Origin: Antilocapra americana
Taxonomy: Eukaryota; Chordata; Mammalia; Artiodactyla; Antilocapridae
Length of the DNA: 64,000 nucleotides
Assembly (NCBI GenBank): GCA_007570785.1
Contig: ML660201.1
Location: 49,694,316-49,758,315, forward strand
Reading direction: 5' to 3'
A program made the position numbers and the translations under genes. The notes below the pieces were generated by a model, which made no database searches, was not told the DNA's origin, and was given only the letters and a program-made list of their open reading frames with translations. Shown one piece after another: positions 1-11,478 of the stretch (its first letter is position 1; each line of letters starts with the position of its first letter).

Positions 1-986
1 TGTGCTGGACACTCCCCGCATCCGGAAGCCCAGTATGCCACCCACCTCCCTGCCTGTGCTCCCCAACATCCCGCCTCCACTTGTCAGAGTAAAAGGAGCA
101 CCCCAGGGGCTGAAACAGGATTTGGGGGTCTCTCACAGCCTCACGACTCCTCATAATGGAAGAGACTGCAACACACAACAAAGCATCCTAACCAGCCCAA
201 AATCTCACATCTGAGCACGTCCTTCATCCCCCTCCCCCCACAGAAGGAAGACAGTCCCAGGGGAGGAGTGAAGTACCAGCCTCGAGGACGCACTGTGGAA
301 TCTTAAGGAGCCAAGGACGTCATCTCGTTTTACCAACGAGACACTGGAACCCGGAAAGGTGACGTGACAGGCTCAAGAAGGAAGGCTCACCACCCAACAC
401 CAGGGTGGGACCAGGTCCCTGGTGCTACTCTACCTCCCGCGGCTTTTCTGTCAGTGCCCACCACGAGTCCAGGGGGACTTCATAGCTTCATGTGCTGCCA
501 GGGTCCCCCTTCCTAAACCAGCAGAGAGCAAGCGCCTGGGTTGGGGAGCAGGGCCAGCTGTGCCCCCGGCCGTCTCTGACATGCCCTTTGTACAGTGCTA
601 ACTGAGGACAGCTGCCAGTGGGTTGACTGGCCCCTGACCTGGCTTCAGGGGACCCTGGACTCCCAACCTTTGCTGGCCTAGCCCTGCTCCCCATCCTGGC
701 ACTTCCTCTAGCCTGGGTACCATGGAAGCTGCCCTGGTCAGGGGCTGGAAATCATCTTCCCAAACCATGGAAAGAGCTGGATCTCTTTAGCTAAGCAAAC
801 TCAGCTGACAGGAAGTCTGGGATCCCTCTCTCTGCTTCTCTGGAGCAACTGGGAGGCAGATGTCCCCGGCATAAACATTGTAATGTAATTTTTTCTATCT
901 CCAGGAACAATACTATAATAACATGTGACAAGATGGAGAAAACACTGGGGACAGTATGCTATGCATTCAAAAGACATGTTCCAAGT
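1..986. other. Intergenic DNA, no gene seen
   Basis: No coding or RNA gene is recognised. Open frames are short, unrelated to any family I know, and lie on both strands. No SINE or LINE is recognisable, so this is probably old unique sequence upstream of TMEM158. Confidence 0.5.
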
Positions 987-1156
987 CAGTGGTTCTCAAA
1001 GTGTGGCCCCCAGACCAGTGGCCTCAGCATCCCCTGGAAACCACCGGAGACCTTGTTAGAGTCGTAGATTCTTGGTCTCCACTCCTGCCCTACTACATTA
1101 GAACCACTAGGGTGGGCCCTCCCAGGCATTCGGGTGCAGTTAAAGTCTGGGAAGCT
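987..1156 (+). repeat. MER5A-like hAT DNA transposon relic
   Basis: The left end reads CAGTGGTTCTCAAAGTGTGG, the usual terminus of the non-autonomous MER5/Charlie hAT family. The body follows the family pattern, with a 'cagcatcccctggaaacc' stretch, 'ttgttaga' and 'ctcctgccctact'. The right end is degraded. It is old and non-coding. Confidence 0.75.
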
Positions 1157-2887
1157 GATTTTGATGGAGATAGGGAAGCTTCAGAAAATGCCCCACTGGC
1201 AAAAACCAGGGCTCACTGACCTTGTTAAGGAGGAAGGGTGTGGTTCCCTGTGTGGTTCAGGTCAGGGGGGAGTCCCGGGATAGACTGGGAGGCAGGAGCT
1301 GGGGAAGAACTGGATTGCTCTTGAAAAAAGAAGGAAAGGACGTTCAAGGTTCCCTGTGGAAAACTAGAGGGGAGGAGAGCGAAGACAGTGAGGCTGGATG
1401 CAAGAGAGAGTGAGATCCCCATAACAGGGAGAATCTTCAGACATCGTCAGTGGAATCACAAGCCTTATGCAACACGCCCTCTCCTCCACAAAGCATCAGT
1501 GAAGGTTATACAAACAACCAAAGTCCTGGGGGTTCTACAGCCTGGACATCATGAGATGTGCTAAATTCTTCATGGTGGTCTCAATGCCACACTCAATGGA
1601 AATCTCTCTGCAAAGCGAATTGTCATGGCTGCATACTCTTTCCTAAGCAGAACATCTCTATATTTCCTTAGTCACCCCCTTACCAGGGGGCATCTGGTTG
1701 GCTTCCAATGTTTCACTATGGTAAACAATATATATTAAATGTCTTAGAGGTGCAAACTTTCTCTTTATTCATGATTATGACCTTGGAACACAGATTCACA
1801 AATGTTGAGCAATTTGGTTCGAATGCTAAGCACTACACAGAACAGAAATTTCCCCTGAGATTAAGCAGGGGAAGGAGTGGTGCTCAGAACATTTATGAAT
1901 ATGATTAAGGAAAGAAAAAAGTATCTTCTTCTTTTGAGAGAATTATAGGGGTTTCAAGAGTAGAGCCAGGTATTCTGGGGACAGTAAGAAAAGGGAGGAG
2001 GGGCTTTCCAGTAAGATTAAAGCAGTGCTAGAGTTGAGGGGTTTTGAGTGATAACAAGAAGGCTGACAGATAGCTGCTGCGTGTATCTGGCTGCAGCTGT
2101 CAGACAGGCATCTCTTGCCAGCTCCCAGTCTCACAACTGTGCTTTTAAGCTCACAGTCTGGGCAGAACAGGGGCAGTGCAGGTTTCAAGTCCCACTAGAT
2201 CTAGGGTCGCAAATGATAACATCAGGCCTTCCATTATCTCTAAGCTCCTGCTGTTGGTTACTCCTTCCTACCATAAACAGGCTTTCCATGTGCAGGGAAA
2301 GGAAGAATGGGCAGGAGGTGGGGGAAGGAGTGGACAGATGTACAGACAACTCCAACCTTCCTTCATCCCAGCTAGAGATGTCACAGAAAAGACAGCCTTC
2401 TCTCCCCTAGCTTTGGGTATCAAATCCCAACGAAGGTTTCTAATTGACTGGCTTGGGTCACAGGCTGGTTTCCTGGGCAAATCACTGTGGTTAGGTGGTT
2501 TGGGCACTATGATTGGTGAGGCCTGGGTCACATGTCCATCACTGAAACCAGGGACCAAGTACTAGTAGCACCACCAAAGCCATATGAATTTAGGGAGCAG
2601 CAGATACCCAAAAGAAAAGGATGAAAGTGAGAAAAAAAAACCACAGATATTCACTGTCTGTGTTCCTTCACACTATGGCAGTTACTGCTGATCTATTAGA
2701 ATATTTCCCCTTTGAACCCAGGTTCAGCCTCAGAAACCTTCTTAACACAGCATCCAGGCAGTGATTTCCAGCTAATCCAATCTAGTTTACAAGATAAAAG
2801 TGATTTGCCATTTTGGAGCTCAAAACAAGAAATCAGGTCATTGAAGAACAAGAGCCTACAGTGAACTGGATTTAAGGAAAAGTATCT
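1157..2887. other. Intergenic DNA, nothing specific
   Basis: Short unrelated open frames lie on both strands; the longest, 129 codons at 2176-2565 (+) from an ATG, resembles no protein I recognise. It is overlapped by equally long frames on both strands, as expected by chance. No recognisable repeat. Confidence 0.45.
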
Positions 2888-3105
2888 GGGCTTCGCAGGT
2901 GGCTCACTGGGTAAAGAATCTGCCTGCCAATGCAGGAGCTGCAGGAGACAAGGGCTCAGTGCCTGGGTTGGGAAGATCCCCTGGAGGAGGAAATGGCAAC
3001 CCATTCCAGCATTTTTGCCTGGGAAACCCCATGGACGGAGGAGCCTGGCAGGCGATGGCACATGGGGCCACCAGGAGTCGGCTACGACTCAGCACACATG
3101 CACCC
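2888..3105 (+). repeat. Bov-tA-type tRNA-derived SINE
   Basis: The tRNA-derived head (gggcttcgcaggtggctcac) is followed by the Bov-A body, with 'gatcccctggaggaggaaatggc', 'gcctgggaaaccccatgga' and a degraded 'gagtcggctacgactcagca' end. A small extra 'ctgcaggag' lies in the head, probably a local duplication. It carries the family's internal Pol III A-box region. Confidence 0.9.
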
Positions 3106-4469
3106 AAGCCATAAGAGCCCTGATGGGTCCCTCCTGGGAGACCACAGCTGTCAGGCTCTATGACAGTGAGATGGCTGGGCGCTAGCGGACTGTGGCACAC
3201 TGTGAGACTGTCTCCCTACGGGAGGCCAAATGTGTTTTCCTTCCATTACTGTCACTGAAAAAAGTGACTGTAAGTGGGAAGTGGAGAAAATCTCTGAGCT
3301 CCACTCATTAGATTTCCACGGAGACTTGGCATTAGGAGAAGTCTGATCCCTCCCACCCATGTGCTTCATTGCTTGATCAATGGTCAGCCAGAGAGGCTGA
3401 GTTTTGCTGGGCTAGGGTAGACAGAGCTGGGGCCACAGACTCAGTTCCAGAGTAGCACAGAGTTCTTCAAGGAGGGGCTCAAAGCTCACATCTCCAAAGC
3501 GCACACAGCAAAGCAAACCCAGGCATAATCGAGTTGGAGACTGCCATTGAGTAAGCCAGCTGGGGTGGTAAAGACAAAGCGCAGCCAGCTCTGGGTGGTC
3601 CTGGCATACAGCTTCAAGCAGGTAGTCACCTGGGGACTCTGATTCCATCCGAGAGACTGCAGGAGTTTGGCCAACAGCCTAGATATAGGGAAGAAGCATG
3701 ACCCGATGGCCCCAGTGGCCTCACTTGGACAGTGGGCTCCAAGTTCCTGCCTATTCCCACAGACTTCTTCAGGACTAGAGACTGGGGCTGGCTTGGCCTG
3801 TGCTTCCAGGTCTCCTGGGGCCTGAACCAGGTTCTCAGCAGAGCCGGAAGGAACGAGGTTTAATTGCATCAGGATGGAAGCTTGCCAAGTGTGCTGACAC
3901 TTTCAGCCCATGCAATCAATCCTCCATCCTGTAAATAGAGTGAGAAGTGTGATTCCAGCAATTATAAAGCCCATCATTTTCCTCTTCTCTTAAGTAAATT
4001 AGAAAGGCTCTTTGCTCTCACTTTGCAACCGGACCTCATTTTTAAAGTGCAGCTGTAAAATCACTGCAACAGACTGTGCTTAAGAGAGGTGCCAGGTTTG
4101 ATGGCCTGTTGGCCCAGGATCTTGGCTTCCAGCCCTGGTTCTGCTGTCAACCAGACTGTGCCCTTTAATGAGGCCAGCATCCATCTCTGGGCTTCGGTTT
4201 CCCCATTTATAAAATAAGGAGCTTGAACGGGGTGGCCTCTTTGCTCCCATCCAACTCTCATGGCCACTGGAATCCAAGTGTGCTTGATAATGAGGGATGG
4301 CTCTGTGTAGACAGGAATAGCTTCTTCTAAGCCAGGAGCTATCCTTCCCTCTTTATTTACCACACACAATGACAAATCCCTGCAGGTGCCAACACACCCA
4401 CTTCCAAAACAGCGTAAGGACAGAGGAGGAGCAGCATGCACATGTTTCTGGAACCCAAAGTGCTAGCTA
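3106..4469. other. Intergenic DNA, no gene seen
   Basis: A 127-codon frame on the minus strand (3486-3869) and a 126-codon one (4061-4441) are open but show no motif, signal peptide or family resemblance. A single base-composition class and overlap with competing frames argue against coding. Confidence 0.45.
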
Positions 4470-4612
4470 CACTCACTGAATGCTGTTTTGCAATAAGAAT
4501 CTCATTTAATCCTTATAAGAGAGTGGCCCTTAGGCCCATTTAACTGACAAGAAAACTGAGACACAGTGAGTGAAGTAGTGCATCCAGCCTAGGTCTGCCC
4601 AGCTCTGAAGCC
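4470..4612 (+). repeat. MIR SINE relic
   Basis: It contains 'tttaatccttataa', 'cccatttaactgacaagaaaactgagacacag' with the usual spacing, then 'gtctgccc'. This matches the reverse-complement core of mammalian-wide interspersed repeats. It is ancient and heavily diverged. Confidence 0.75.
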
Positions 4613-5767
4613 CATATTTACAGTCACAACTCTCTCAAATCCCCAAATCTGGGGAGTTGAGTAGAAAAAGAATGGGTAGGCCTAGGGGCCACCTCAACAC
4701 AAAGGGAATACCAGGCAGGACACCGGAGTGACAGGGCATGCCTAGGTGAGTGGCAGATGTCCCCAAGCATGTGGGCCAGCAGATTCGGCAGGAAAGGGGG
4801 TGGTTAGGAGGCATGAGAGACCTTGACAAATATGTTCCAATGTTCCCGGCTCTCTCTAAATGGGCTCTGGCTTCCTCCTCTCCTCCCTAACTCTGGAAAT
4901 GGAATGCCAATGATTTCACTTGAAGGGAGTGTGTGGTGCTGTTTAGAAGCAGCATGAAGTAAATTTTTACGATGCTGGTTGATGGGGAACATTTAGCTGC
5001 CTTGGCTCTGATGACCCAGCTCTGTCTCCCACGTTTGCCATGCTGAAACCCTCAGAACTCACCATTCTAAATGCTAAACGACATTTTAACTTCTTATAAG
5101 CTGGATACAAGAACCACAAAATATCATTTGCTTTAAGGGTTGTCTTTTCAAAAGAAATTACTTTAAGTAGCCCCAAAGTTTTAGAAATGCACATCAGCAT
5201 AATACTAAAAAAAATGTTTTAAAAGGTAGTTTCAGTCAGTTTGTCTGACAGATGCTCACTCTGGAAATAAGTACTTAGTGACAGGTTTTTTTTGTTTTTG
5301 TTTTTTCACAGAAACTAGTCTGCTGTCCCCATCAATGGGGTTTAGTCAATAAATACTTGACTACTTCGCCAAGTAGCCTGTGATACATTATCGTAGAAAC
5401 CATCAATGTCAAACCTGAAAGCTCTCCGCTATCTTGGGAGCTCCAGGCTGGATGTCTGCCTAACTGTCCTGGCACTTACTGAGCACCTACTTTGTACCAC
5501 ATGCCCTAGTAACCCTGGTGGCAGAGCAATGGGCATGGGAAATCCAGGGCTCCATCCATCAGGATGCACTGGATTGGGAAAACATCCAGAATTTCTGAAT
5601 TGGTGGAATATACAAACTGGGGTTGAGTGCAGCCTAGATATAATTGTAACATTAAAGAGATGCAGATGGCCCATCTTTTGCCAGCTTCCCAGACATCCTG
5701 CCTGCTTCTTCGTCATTAAAACAGGACAGTAACTTCCAGCTCACAAAGTTGTCGATGACAGTGGAGG
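4613..5767. other. Intergenic DNA with a possible MIR fragment
   Basis: Around 5465-5510 'gcacttactgagcacctactttgtacc' resembles the MIR/L2-class motif of that wording. Nothing else is recognised, and no frame resembles a known protein. Confidence 0.4.
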
Positions 5768-6190
5768 CCATTCAGCAGGGCTGTGATTAAGAATGCAGTT
5801 GTTAGACAAGGTGTGAATCTTGGTTCCACTGCTGTGATTTCATACAAGTGACTTAATCACCCGAGCCTCGGTTTACCTCCTACGTACAATGGCCACTGGG
5901 AAAGACTGAGGGCAGAAGCGGGAGATGGAGCACGAGACAACTGGATGGCAGCACCGACTCAATGGACCTGAATTGGAACAAACTCTGAGAGACAGTGAAG
6001 GACAGGGAAGGCTTGCGTGCTGTAGTCCACGAGATCAGAAAGAGTCAGACACAACTGAGAGACTGAACAACAAAAACAACAAAATGAGCACAGTAATCTC
6101 TTCCTCAGGAGCATATGGTGGGGATGAATTTCAAGTGCTTGACACCGCCTGGAGCACACTGAGTGTCTGTGAAGGGACATTTATCACCTG
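5768..6190 (+). repeat. MIR SINE split by a BovB 3' fragment
   Basis: The left part, to 5896, has 'gtgtgaatcttggttccactgctgtgatttc' and 'tgacttaatcacccgagcctcggttt'. The right part, from about 6084, continues with the downstream MIR core. The middle is the BovB-derived insertion listed separately, so the MIR is the older element. Confidence 0.65.
5897..6083 (+). mobile_element. BovB LINE 3'-end fragment
   Basis: It begins 'tgggaaagactgagg' and runs through 'ctggatggcagcaccgactc', 'aaactctgagagacagtgaagg' and 'gtcagacacaactgagagactgaac', ending in an (aac)-rich tail. This is the 3' end of the RTE-class BovB element, also shared by Bov-A SINE bodies. It is too short to code. Confidence 0.85.
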
Positions 6191-7747
6191 AGGAAGGTAC
6201 CAATGCCAGGTCAAGCCCAGAAGAGGGGCCCTCTTGGCAGAATTTCTCTCCCCTTCCAGTTCTTTCACCTTGGCACTATTTGCTTCCTCCCAGTTCTCTC
6301 TTAGACACTCTCTATCTCCCTATAACAGCAACAGCTTCTCATTTCCTCAAATAGTCTTTGTTGAAATCTTACCAGAAGCCCAGCATGATGTTTGGGTCTC
6401 TGAATAGAAAAGAAATACCAGCAGTGGCCCTGCCCACCATGCGCACAGGGTATCCACAAGCAAACAATGAACACACCAGACAGAATTGTCTTAGTAACAG
6501 CTTGAGCTGGCAACAGCAGCCTCGTCCCAAGGCAGCCCACGATTAATTGCCAAATGAATTGTGTGGGCTATAATTGCTGCCAGAAGTGAGTGGAGGGAAA
6601 TCTCTCTTCTGACCACAGTGGTCGGGAAGGATAAAGATCCACATTCTGGAGATCTGGCTGAGCCACTCAGGGAGGTCACAAAGCAGTCTGGAAGCGGAGG
6701 ACACAGGACCGATCTAATCACCCAAAACTGGGGGCTCCCAGCCCTCCCTCAGTGGCTGGTACAAAGGCCCAGCTCTTCAGAAACAGTTCTGTGATCTGTC
6801 AAGTTTCCCATCTGAGGAATGGGATATTTCAGGGAGACAGCCATGAAAAGAATTCTTCCCCTATTTCCTAGCGCCACACCCCCAACCCCTCCGCTTCCAC
6901 CAACACACACAGCAACCCAACCACCACAACCTTCACCAGTGATTCTGATGTAGCTGAACCCTCATTTTAAGCCCCTCTTTCCTCTGTCCTATTTTTATAA
7001 TTCTTTTGTGGTTCTTGCTTCTCAGTCTACAGCGTGTGGTAATAATATCTTCTTCATTCCACCCACGTAATAAGAGAGAACTAACGAATTACTGTACCTG
7101 TGGCACTCTGAGGTCGTTAGATGAAAGGAATTCAAATAACCCAGAGAGATCTTTTTGTTAAGTATAACTTCAATAGGCAGCCTAAGGAAAAATTAACTAA
7201 CACCTGGGAGGGACACAGGAAATGAAAAAAATGAAACAACTGGGCATCATTACTAATCATTTTCTTTGAAATCCTCATGATTGTTTTCTAACAATACAGT
7301 CCATGTAGAAAAATCTTGCTATTTGTGTTTTATAGATAAAACAGAGATTTATCAAATCTCTGTTTGATGAAGATGACAAGACTTGAGGAGATGAAAGGAG
7401 TGTCTGCCTTTCTTCCTTAGACAGGAGGGAAGTCTGGGCTCATCTGGGATTTTCCCCCCAGTCACTCAGCTTGCCCTGGCTCACACCCCTAAGTACTGCT
7501 GGGCATCTGGGTTTGAGTTCAGTTCAGCCTTCCAGGTCAAACTCTGCCTGACCATGTGGTTCCCCACGAGACCCGGCTCCGCCAGTTCTGGGCAGGGCAG
7601 GGCAGGGCCAGGTGGTGACTCCTTGGCCTGCAGGCTGGGAACAGCTGTGTGAGTCTTATTGCTGTGGAACTGGTATGCATCTGTCCATCTCAAGTCCCTG
7701 ACTACTGCCCACATCCTGCCTCCTGGGTCAGCCTGGTCTACTGAATT
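6191..7747. other. Intergenic DNA, possible conserved element
   Basis: No gene or young repeat is recognised. The stretch near 6540-6590 is rich in homeodomain-type ATTAATTG, CAATTG-like and ATAATTG motifs. 6880-6960 is C-rich, with 'ccaccacaacc'-type runs. Confidence 0.4.
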
Positions 7748-8200
7748 CACTCACTCATTCGTCAGCTAGTTATTGAACCTCTACTATGTGCCACGCGTTG
7801 TTTCATTGAACAAAAGAGAAAAAGTCTTGTTTTGGGGGATCAGGCATTCCAAAGAAGAGAGACACTAAACAAAGAACAACAACACACAGTGTGTCAGCTG
7901 ACGATAAGTACCAGGAAGACAGGGGACAGTGCACGAGAGGATGGAGAGGGACAGGGATGCTGGTAATGGATGCTGTTTTACAGGAATGGTCTGGCAAGGC
8001 CCCTCTGGGGAATCTGATTTCTCAGCAGAGATCTGAAGGAAGGGAGGGAGCAAGAAAGACAGCTACCAGAAAGAACAACATCCCAGGGAGAGGAAACAGC
8101 CTGGGCAAAGGCTCTAATTCTAGATGTGCTTGCTGTGTTCCAGCAAGGAAGCCAGCAGACCTGGAACAGAGCCAGCGAGGGGAAGGGAAACTGCTAGGAG
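7748..8200 (+). repeat. Ancient interspersed repeat, family uncertain
   Basis: 'ttattgaacctctactatgtgcc' is followed by 'cattgaacaaaagag', a 'gataagtaccaggaag' stretch, 'agatctgaaggaagggaggg' and 'gaaacagcctgggcaaaggc'. This order is familiar from an old mammalian repeat (MIR/L2 class or hAT), but I cannot name the family with certainty. Confidence 0.45.
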
Positions 8201-8585
8201 ATCGATCAGAGAAGGGACCAGAAGCCACAGTTAACCATCAGGTCTCTGCCTGTAGCTCAGGCAGAGTTCTTAACCAGCAGGCTAACTCAGTCAGTAACTG
8301 TGTGTTGAGTGCCCTTTGCTCCTGGGTAGACCCCCAGATCCCCACTGGGCTGAAGGAAAGAGTACAAACTGATAATGGCTGCACAAGATGGTGGGACTTT
8401 AATTTCCTTTTCTCCCCAGAGTATTAGTGGTACATTTAGAGAATATGAAGACTGCAGAAGAGAATAATGATGCAGAGAAGTAAAGAATCAGGTAGCCAGG
8501 TTTCTAATAGTTTACTCCACTGTTTTCCAATCTTTGTCTAATGCTGTTATGTTTATAATATATGTATATCTTTAAAAGGAAACAT

Positions 8586-8713
8586 GGGACTTCCCTGGCA
8601 GTCCAGTGGTTAAGACTCTGTGCTTCCACCACAGAGGGTGGAAGCTCAGGTCTCATCCCTGGTTAGGGAACTAAGATTCCACATGACATGGGGCATAGCC
8701 AAAAAAAAAAAAA
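8586..8713 (+). repeat. CHR-type tRNA-derived SINE, short
   Basis: The head is 'gggacttccctggcagtccag' followed by 'tggttaagactctgtgcttcc' and a degraded B-box region. The element ends in a pure A run at 8701-8713. The body downstream of 'ctaagattccacatgac' is short compared with the longer copies in this window. Confidence 0.85.
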
Positions 8714-8874
8714 TGGTTTTAAAATTTTTTATGAATAAAATGAAAGGAAACTCAATCAAAAGTTTTTCTCAAGATAAAAGAAAATTATGTCATAGAGCTG
8801 TTTAACTTAGGCAGAGTCTTTGGAACCCAATCTCCATAAGACAAGACACAATCAATTTTTTAAAAAGCACAAAT

Positions 8875-9068
8875 TCTGAGTCAATGGAGACCAGACTGAC
8901 ATCCTGGCTTTGTCACCAGCTTCTGTGAGGCCTCAAGTAAATTACTCACCCTCTCTGAGCCTTAGTTTTTTCACTGTAAAATAGGTATCACTATAGGATT
9001 GTTGAAAAGAGTAGAGATTATGTATAAAACACTTGGAATGTGGAAAGAACTCAGTAAATGGTGGCTTG
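8875..9068 (+). repeat. MIR SINE, nearly complete
   Basis: The canonical core order is visible: 'cctggctttgtcaccagctt', 'cctcaagtaaattactcacc', 'ctctgagccttag', 'actgtaaaataggtat', 'tataaaacacttgg' and 'agaactcagtaaatggtggc'. It is one of the best preserved MIR copies in the window. Confidence 0.85.
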
Positions 9069-10740
9069 TCAGAGCTATTAGCAAACAGGCAAATTTGTGC
9101 AATCAACAAACACTGACTAAAATAGCAAAACATAAATGGTCAGAAAAAAAAAAAACTACCACAGGAGCTCTCTCTCCTGTGTTCTGTAGTTCTTCTGTTT
9201 ATGGTAACACAGCAGTAAACAAAACTGAAAATAATTTTATCTTCTTATCTCAAGTTTCAATTGCCCCCAAAGACAGCAAATCATTCTAGGACTGCATGGC
9301 TGTCCATAGCATAAGATGGAAAGTGGGCAGAATTCGGCTTCCTAGGATGCAGGGCAACTGTGGAACAGCTTTGCACCTGTTTGGCTCCACAACTGGTTCT
9401 GTGTCTTCTCCCTCGGCTGCTGCCTCCTTGCTCAGACAAAGCCAGATAGCTCTTACCTCTTGGTCAAACCCTAGAGAGCATCCCTCGCTGCCAAAGGCAG
9501 TGGACTTAAAACCCACCCCTTGAAAACTGGGTGACTCTCAACCTTCAGGATTACCTGAGGCCCCTGTTCTTGGGCTGTTCACCAGCCACATGGCTCAAAG
9601 TAAAACAGCTCTGCCAGATCAGACTGAAGATTCTGTACCTGACATGCAAAGTTAAAGGAAAACTAATTTTTAATAAAAGCATGAAAGTTCACATTGTCCT
9701 CTCTGACAGCTTGCTTCCCAGCAGAAAAGTGATGAAGGTTTAAACAAAAGGAGAGTCCTGGCTCCTTGGGGAAAATTAATCATTTCTGTAGAAACCAAAG
9801 ATCATTCCAGCTAGCCTGTGCTGAACTGATAGGAGCTACATCTCTTCAGCCACCACATAAGCACCTTTGTGGACCAATGGACAGACACTGGATTGAGCGC
9901 ACTGATCACACCAACCCTGCAAGGCAGGTACCACTGACCCCAGTGTTCAGATGGGGACGCCAAGGCCAAGTTAGAATAATAGCTTGCCCCACTAGAATGA
10001 AGCCAGGTAGGTTTGGGACCTATATTTTGGAGCTATTTTTACATCTTCCTCAACCTCGTTTGACTCATTGTTAGACACAATGGATAAATCTGCCAGAAAT
10101 GTAATCAGCCACCAATCTAGCAATATTCTGTTTAGGAAAGGAAGCTGGTTTGGAAGGAGTGTCATTTCGCGGAGGGCCTGTTTCTGCTCTCCACACTCCT
10201 TCCCTCTCAGACTCAGGAATAGCCGGTGCTCCGGGGTCACACTGGCTTCAAACCACAGGGTTATTCTCTTGAAGGGGCATCAGGGAACTTTTCTTAACAA
10301 GTGTAAAAGGCCAAATTGCTAGCAAAGTGTTTTTTTTTTTTTCTTTTAACATACAAATCTGATCTTGGCACGTTATTCTTGGCAGTCCTTCCTCCACTTA
10401 ATGCCCTAACGGGGATGAATCTTCCCTTGAACACGTTCTACATACGAATCTTTCATAAACATCGTGCTCATCGGACCTGCCAGACAGGGCTTGCTTCCTG
10501 GGATCCCCAGAACCGCTGCGGGGCTCACATTCCCACTGGAACCCCTGCACCTCAACTCCTCAGAGTTCTCGGAATTTTCCTTGGGGTCTGCTTGCTGTGA
10601 GAATACCAAGTGGATGGATCTACTGTGTTGGAGGCACATTAAAAACCAGCCGAACTCTCCAGACTTGAGGAGACACGGTGGCCAGGAGTTCTGGTTCTGG
10701 CTCCTGCGGTGACCTCGGGACGCCTCAGTTTTACCTCTGT
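9069..10740. other. Upstream intergenic DNA of TMEM158
   Basis: No gene is recognised. 9890-10030 may be a worn MIR ('aggcaggtaccactgacccc', then 'cttgcccc'). A consensus AP-1 site TGACTCA lies at 10061-10067, 1.4 kb upstream of the TMEM158 start. A T run lies at about 10329-10341. Confidence 0.45.
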
Positions 10741-11049
10741 GAAAGGAGCGGGGTCCGGAGAGCACTAAGGTGAGACACCACACGGCCGCCTCAGGCGTGA
10801 CAAAAGGCTGGTCGCCGGGCCCTCGAGCCTCCCTCAAGAGAGGGACGCAATTCTCTCAGAGCGCCGTCTCCGCGTCGAGTTGGACTCCGGCGGTGTGGCC
10901 GGACAGCCAGGGCTCGTCCGCAAGCCCCGCCAGCCCGGCCTACCCGCACCGCGACTATCGGGCGTTCCTCCACAGACAGCCCGGCCGCGCCCGCGCGCCA
11001 AGCCTCGGAGCCCCACCCCCGCACGCGGCCTGCTCCCCTCTCGGCCCCC

Positions 11050-11080
11050 CGACCACGCCCCCGACCACGCCCACGCCCCC
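11050..11080 (+). promoter_or_regulatory. Three clustered CCACGCCC (KLF/Sp-type) motifs
   Basis: CCACGCCC occurs at 11053-11060, 11065-11072 and 11071-11078, the last two overlapping. This is the recognition core of Kruppel-like and Sp-type zinc-finger factors. It lies about 400 bases before the TMEM158 start, within the island. Binding is inferred from motif only. Confidence 0.5.
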
Positions 11081-11129
11081 GCCGCGGCGCGTGCAACCCC
11101 GCCCTCCCCGGAGTCTCCGAGAGGCGCGC

Positions 11130-11172
11130 GGGCGGTGGGCGGGGCGGGACGGGGCGGAGCGCGGGGGGGCGG
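11130..11172 (+). promoter_or_regulatory. GC-box cluster, likely core promoter of TMEM158
   Basis: Five GGGCGG boxes start near 11130, 11138, 11142, 11152 and 11167. No TATA box is visible nearby. Together with the island this suggests a TATA-less Sp1-type promoter, with transcription starting somewhere in roughly 11180-11400. The start site cannot be fixed from sequence alone. Confidence 0.6.
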
Positions 11173-11432
11173 AGCCGAGCCGGGGATTCCAGCTCCCCGC
11201 GAGCGCCGGGCCCAGCAGAGCTGCCCGGCCGTCCGAGGGCCCCCGCGCTGGGGGCGGCGGGGAACCCCAGACGCCGCCGGGCCGGGAGGGAGCCCCGCGC
11301 CTAGCGAGCCGCAGCCCCCGCCTGCGCGCCGCCCCCGCGCGGGCCTGACGAGGGGTCCGACGCGTCTTCACTCCGCCCGCCGCCAGCCCCCGCGATCCCG
11401 CCGTCCGCTCGCCGACCCGACTCCCGCGCGCC

Positions 11433-11462
11433 ATGCAGCCGCCGCCAGCCCCACGCGCGTAG
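11433..11462 (+). CDS. Upstream ORF in TMEM158 5' UTR (9 codons)
   Basis: An ATG at 11433 with G at -3 opens a 9-codon frame (MQPPPAPRA) closed by TAG at 11460-11462, 16 bases before the main ATG. It lies between the GC-box promoter and the coding region, so it is probably transcribed. A uORF this close usually lowers main-frame initiation or forces leaky scanning; here that is inference. The peptide itself shows no motif. Confidence 0.5.
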   Translation: MQPPPAPRA

Positions 11463-11478
11463 GCGCCCGCCGCAGGCC

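Noticed and set aside
2930..3163. Frames running through SINEs (for example here, 18088-18549, 26351-26593, 44872-45143)
   Set aside because: They translate SINE sequence and repeat the same peptide words at every copy; not genes.
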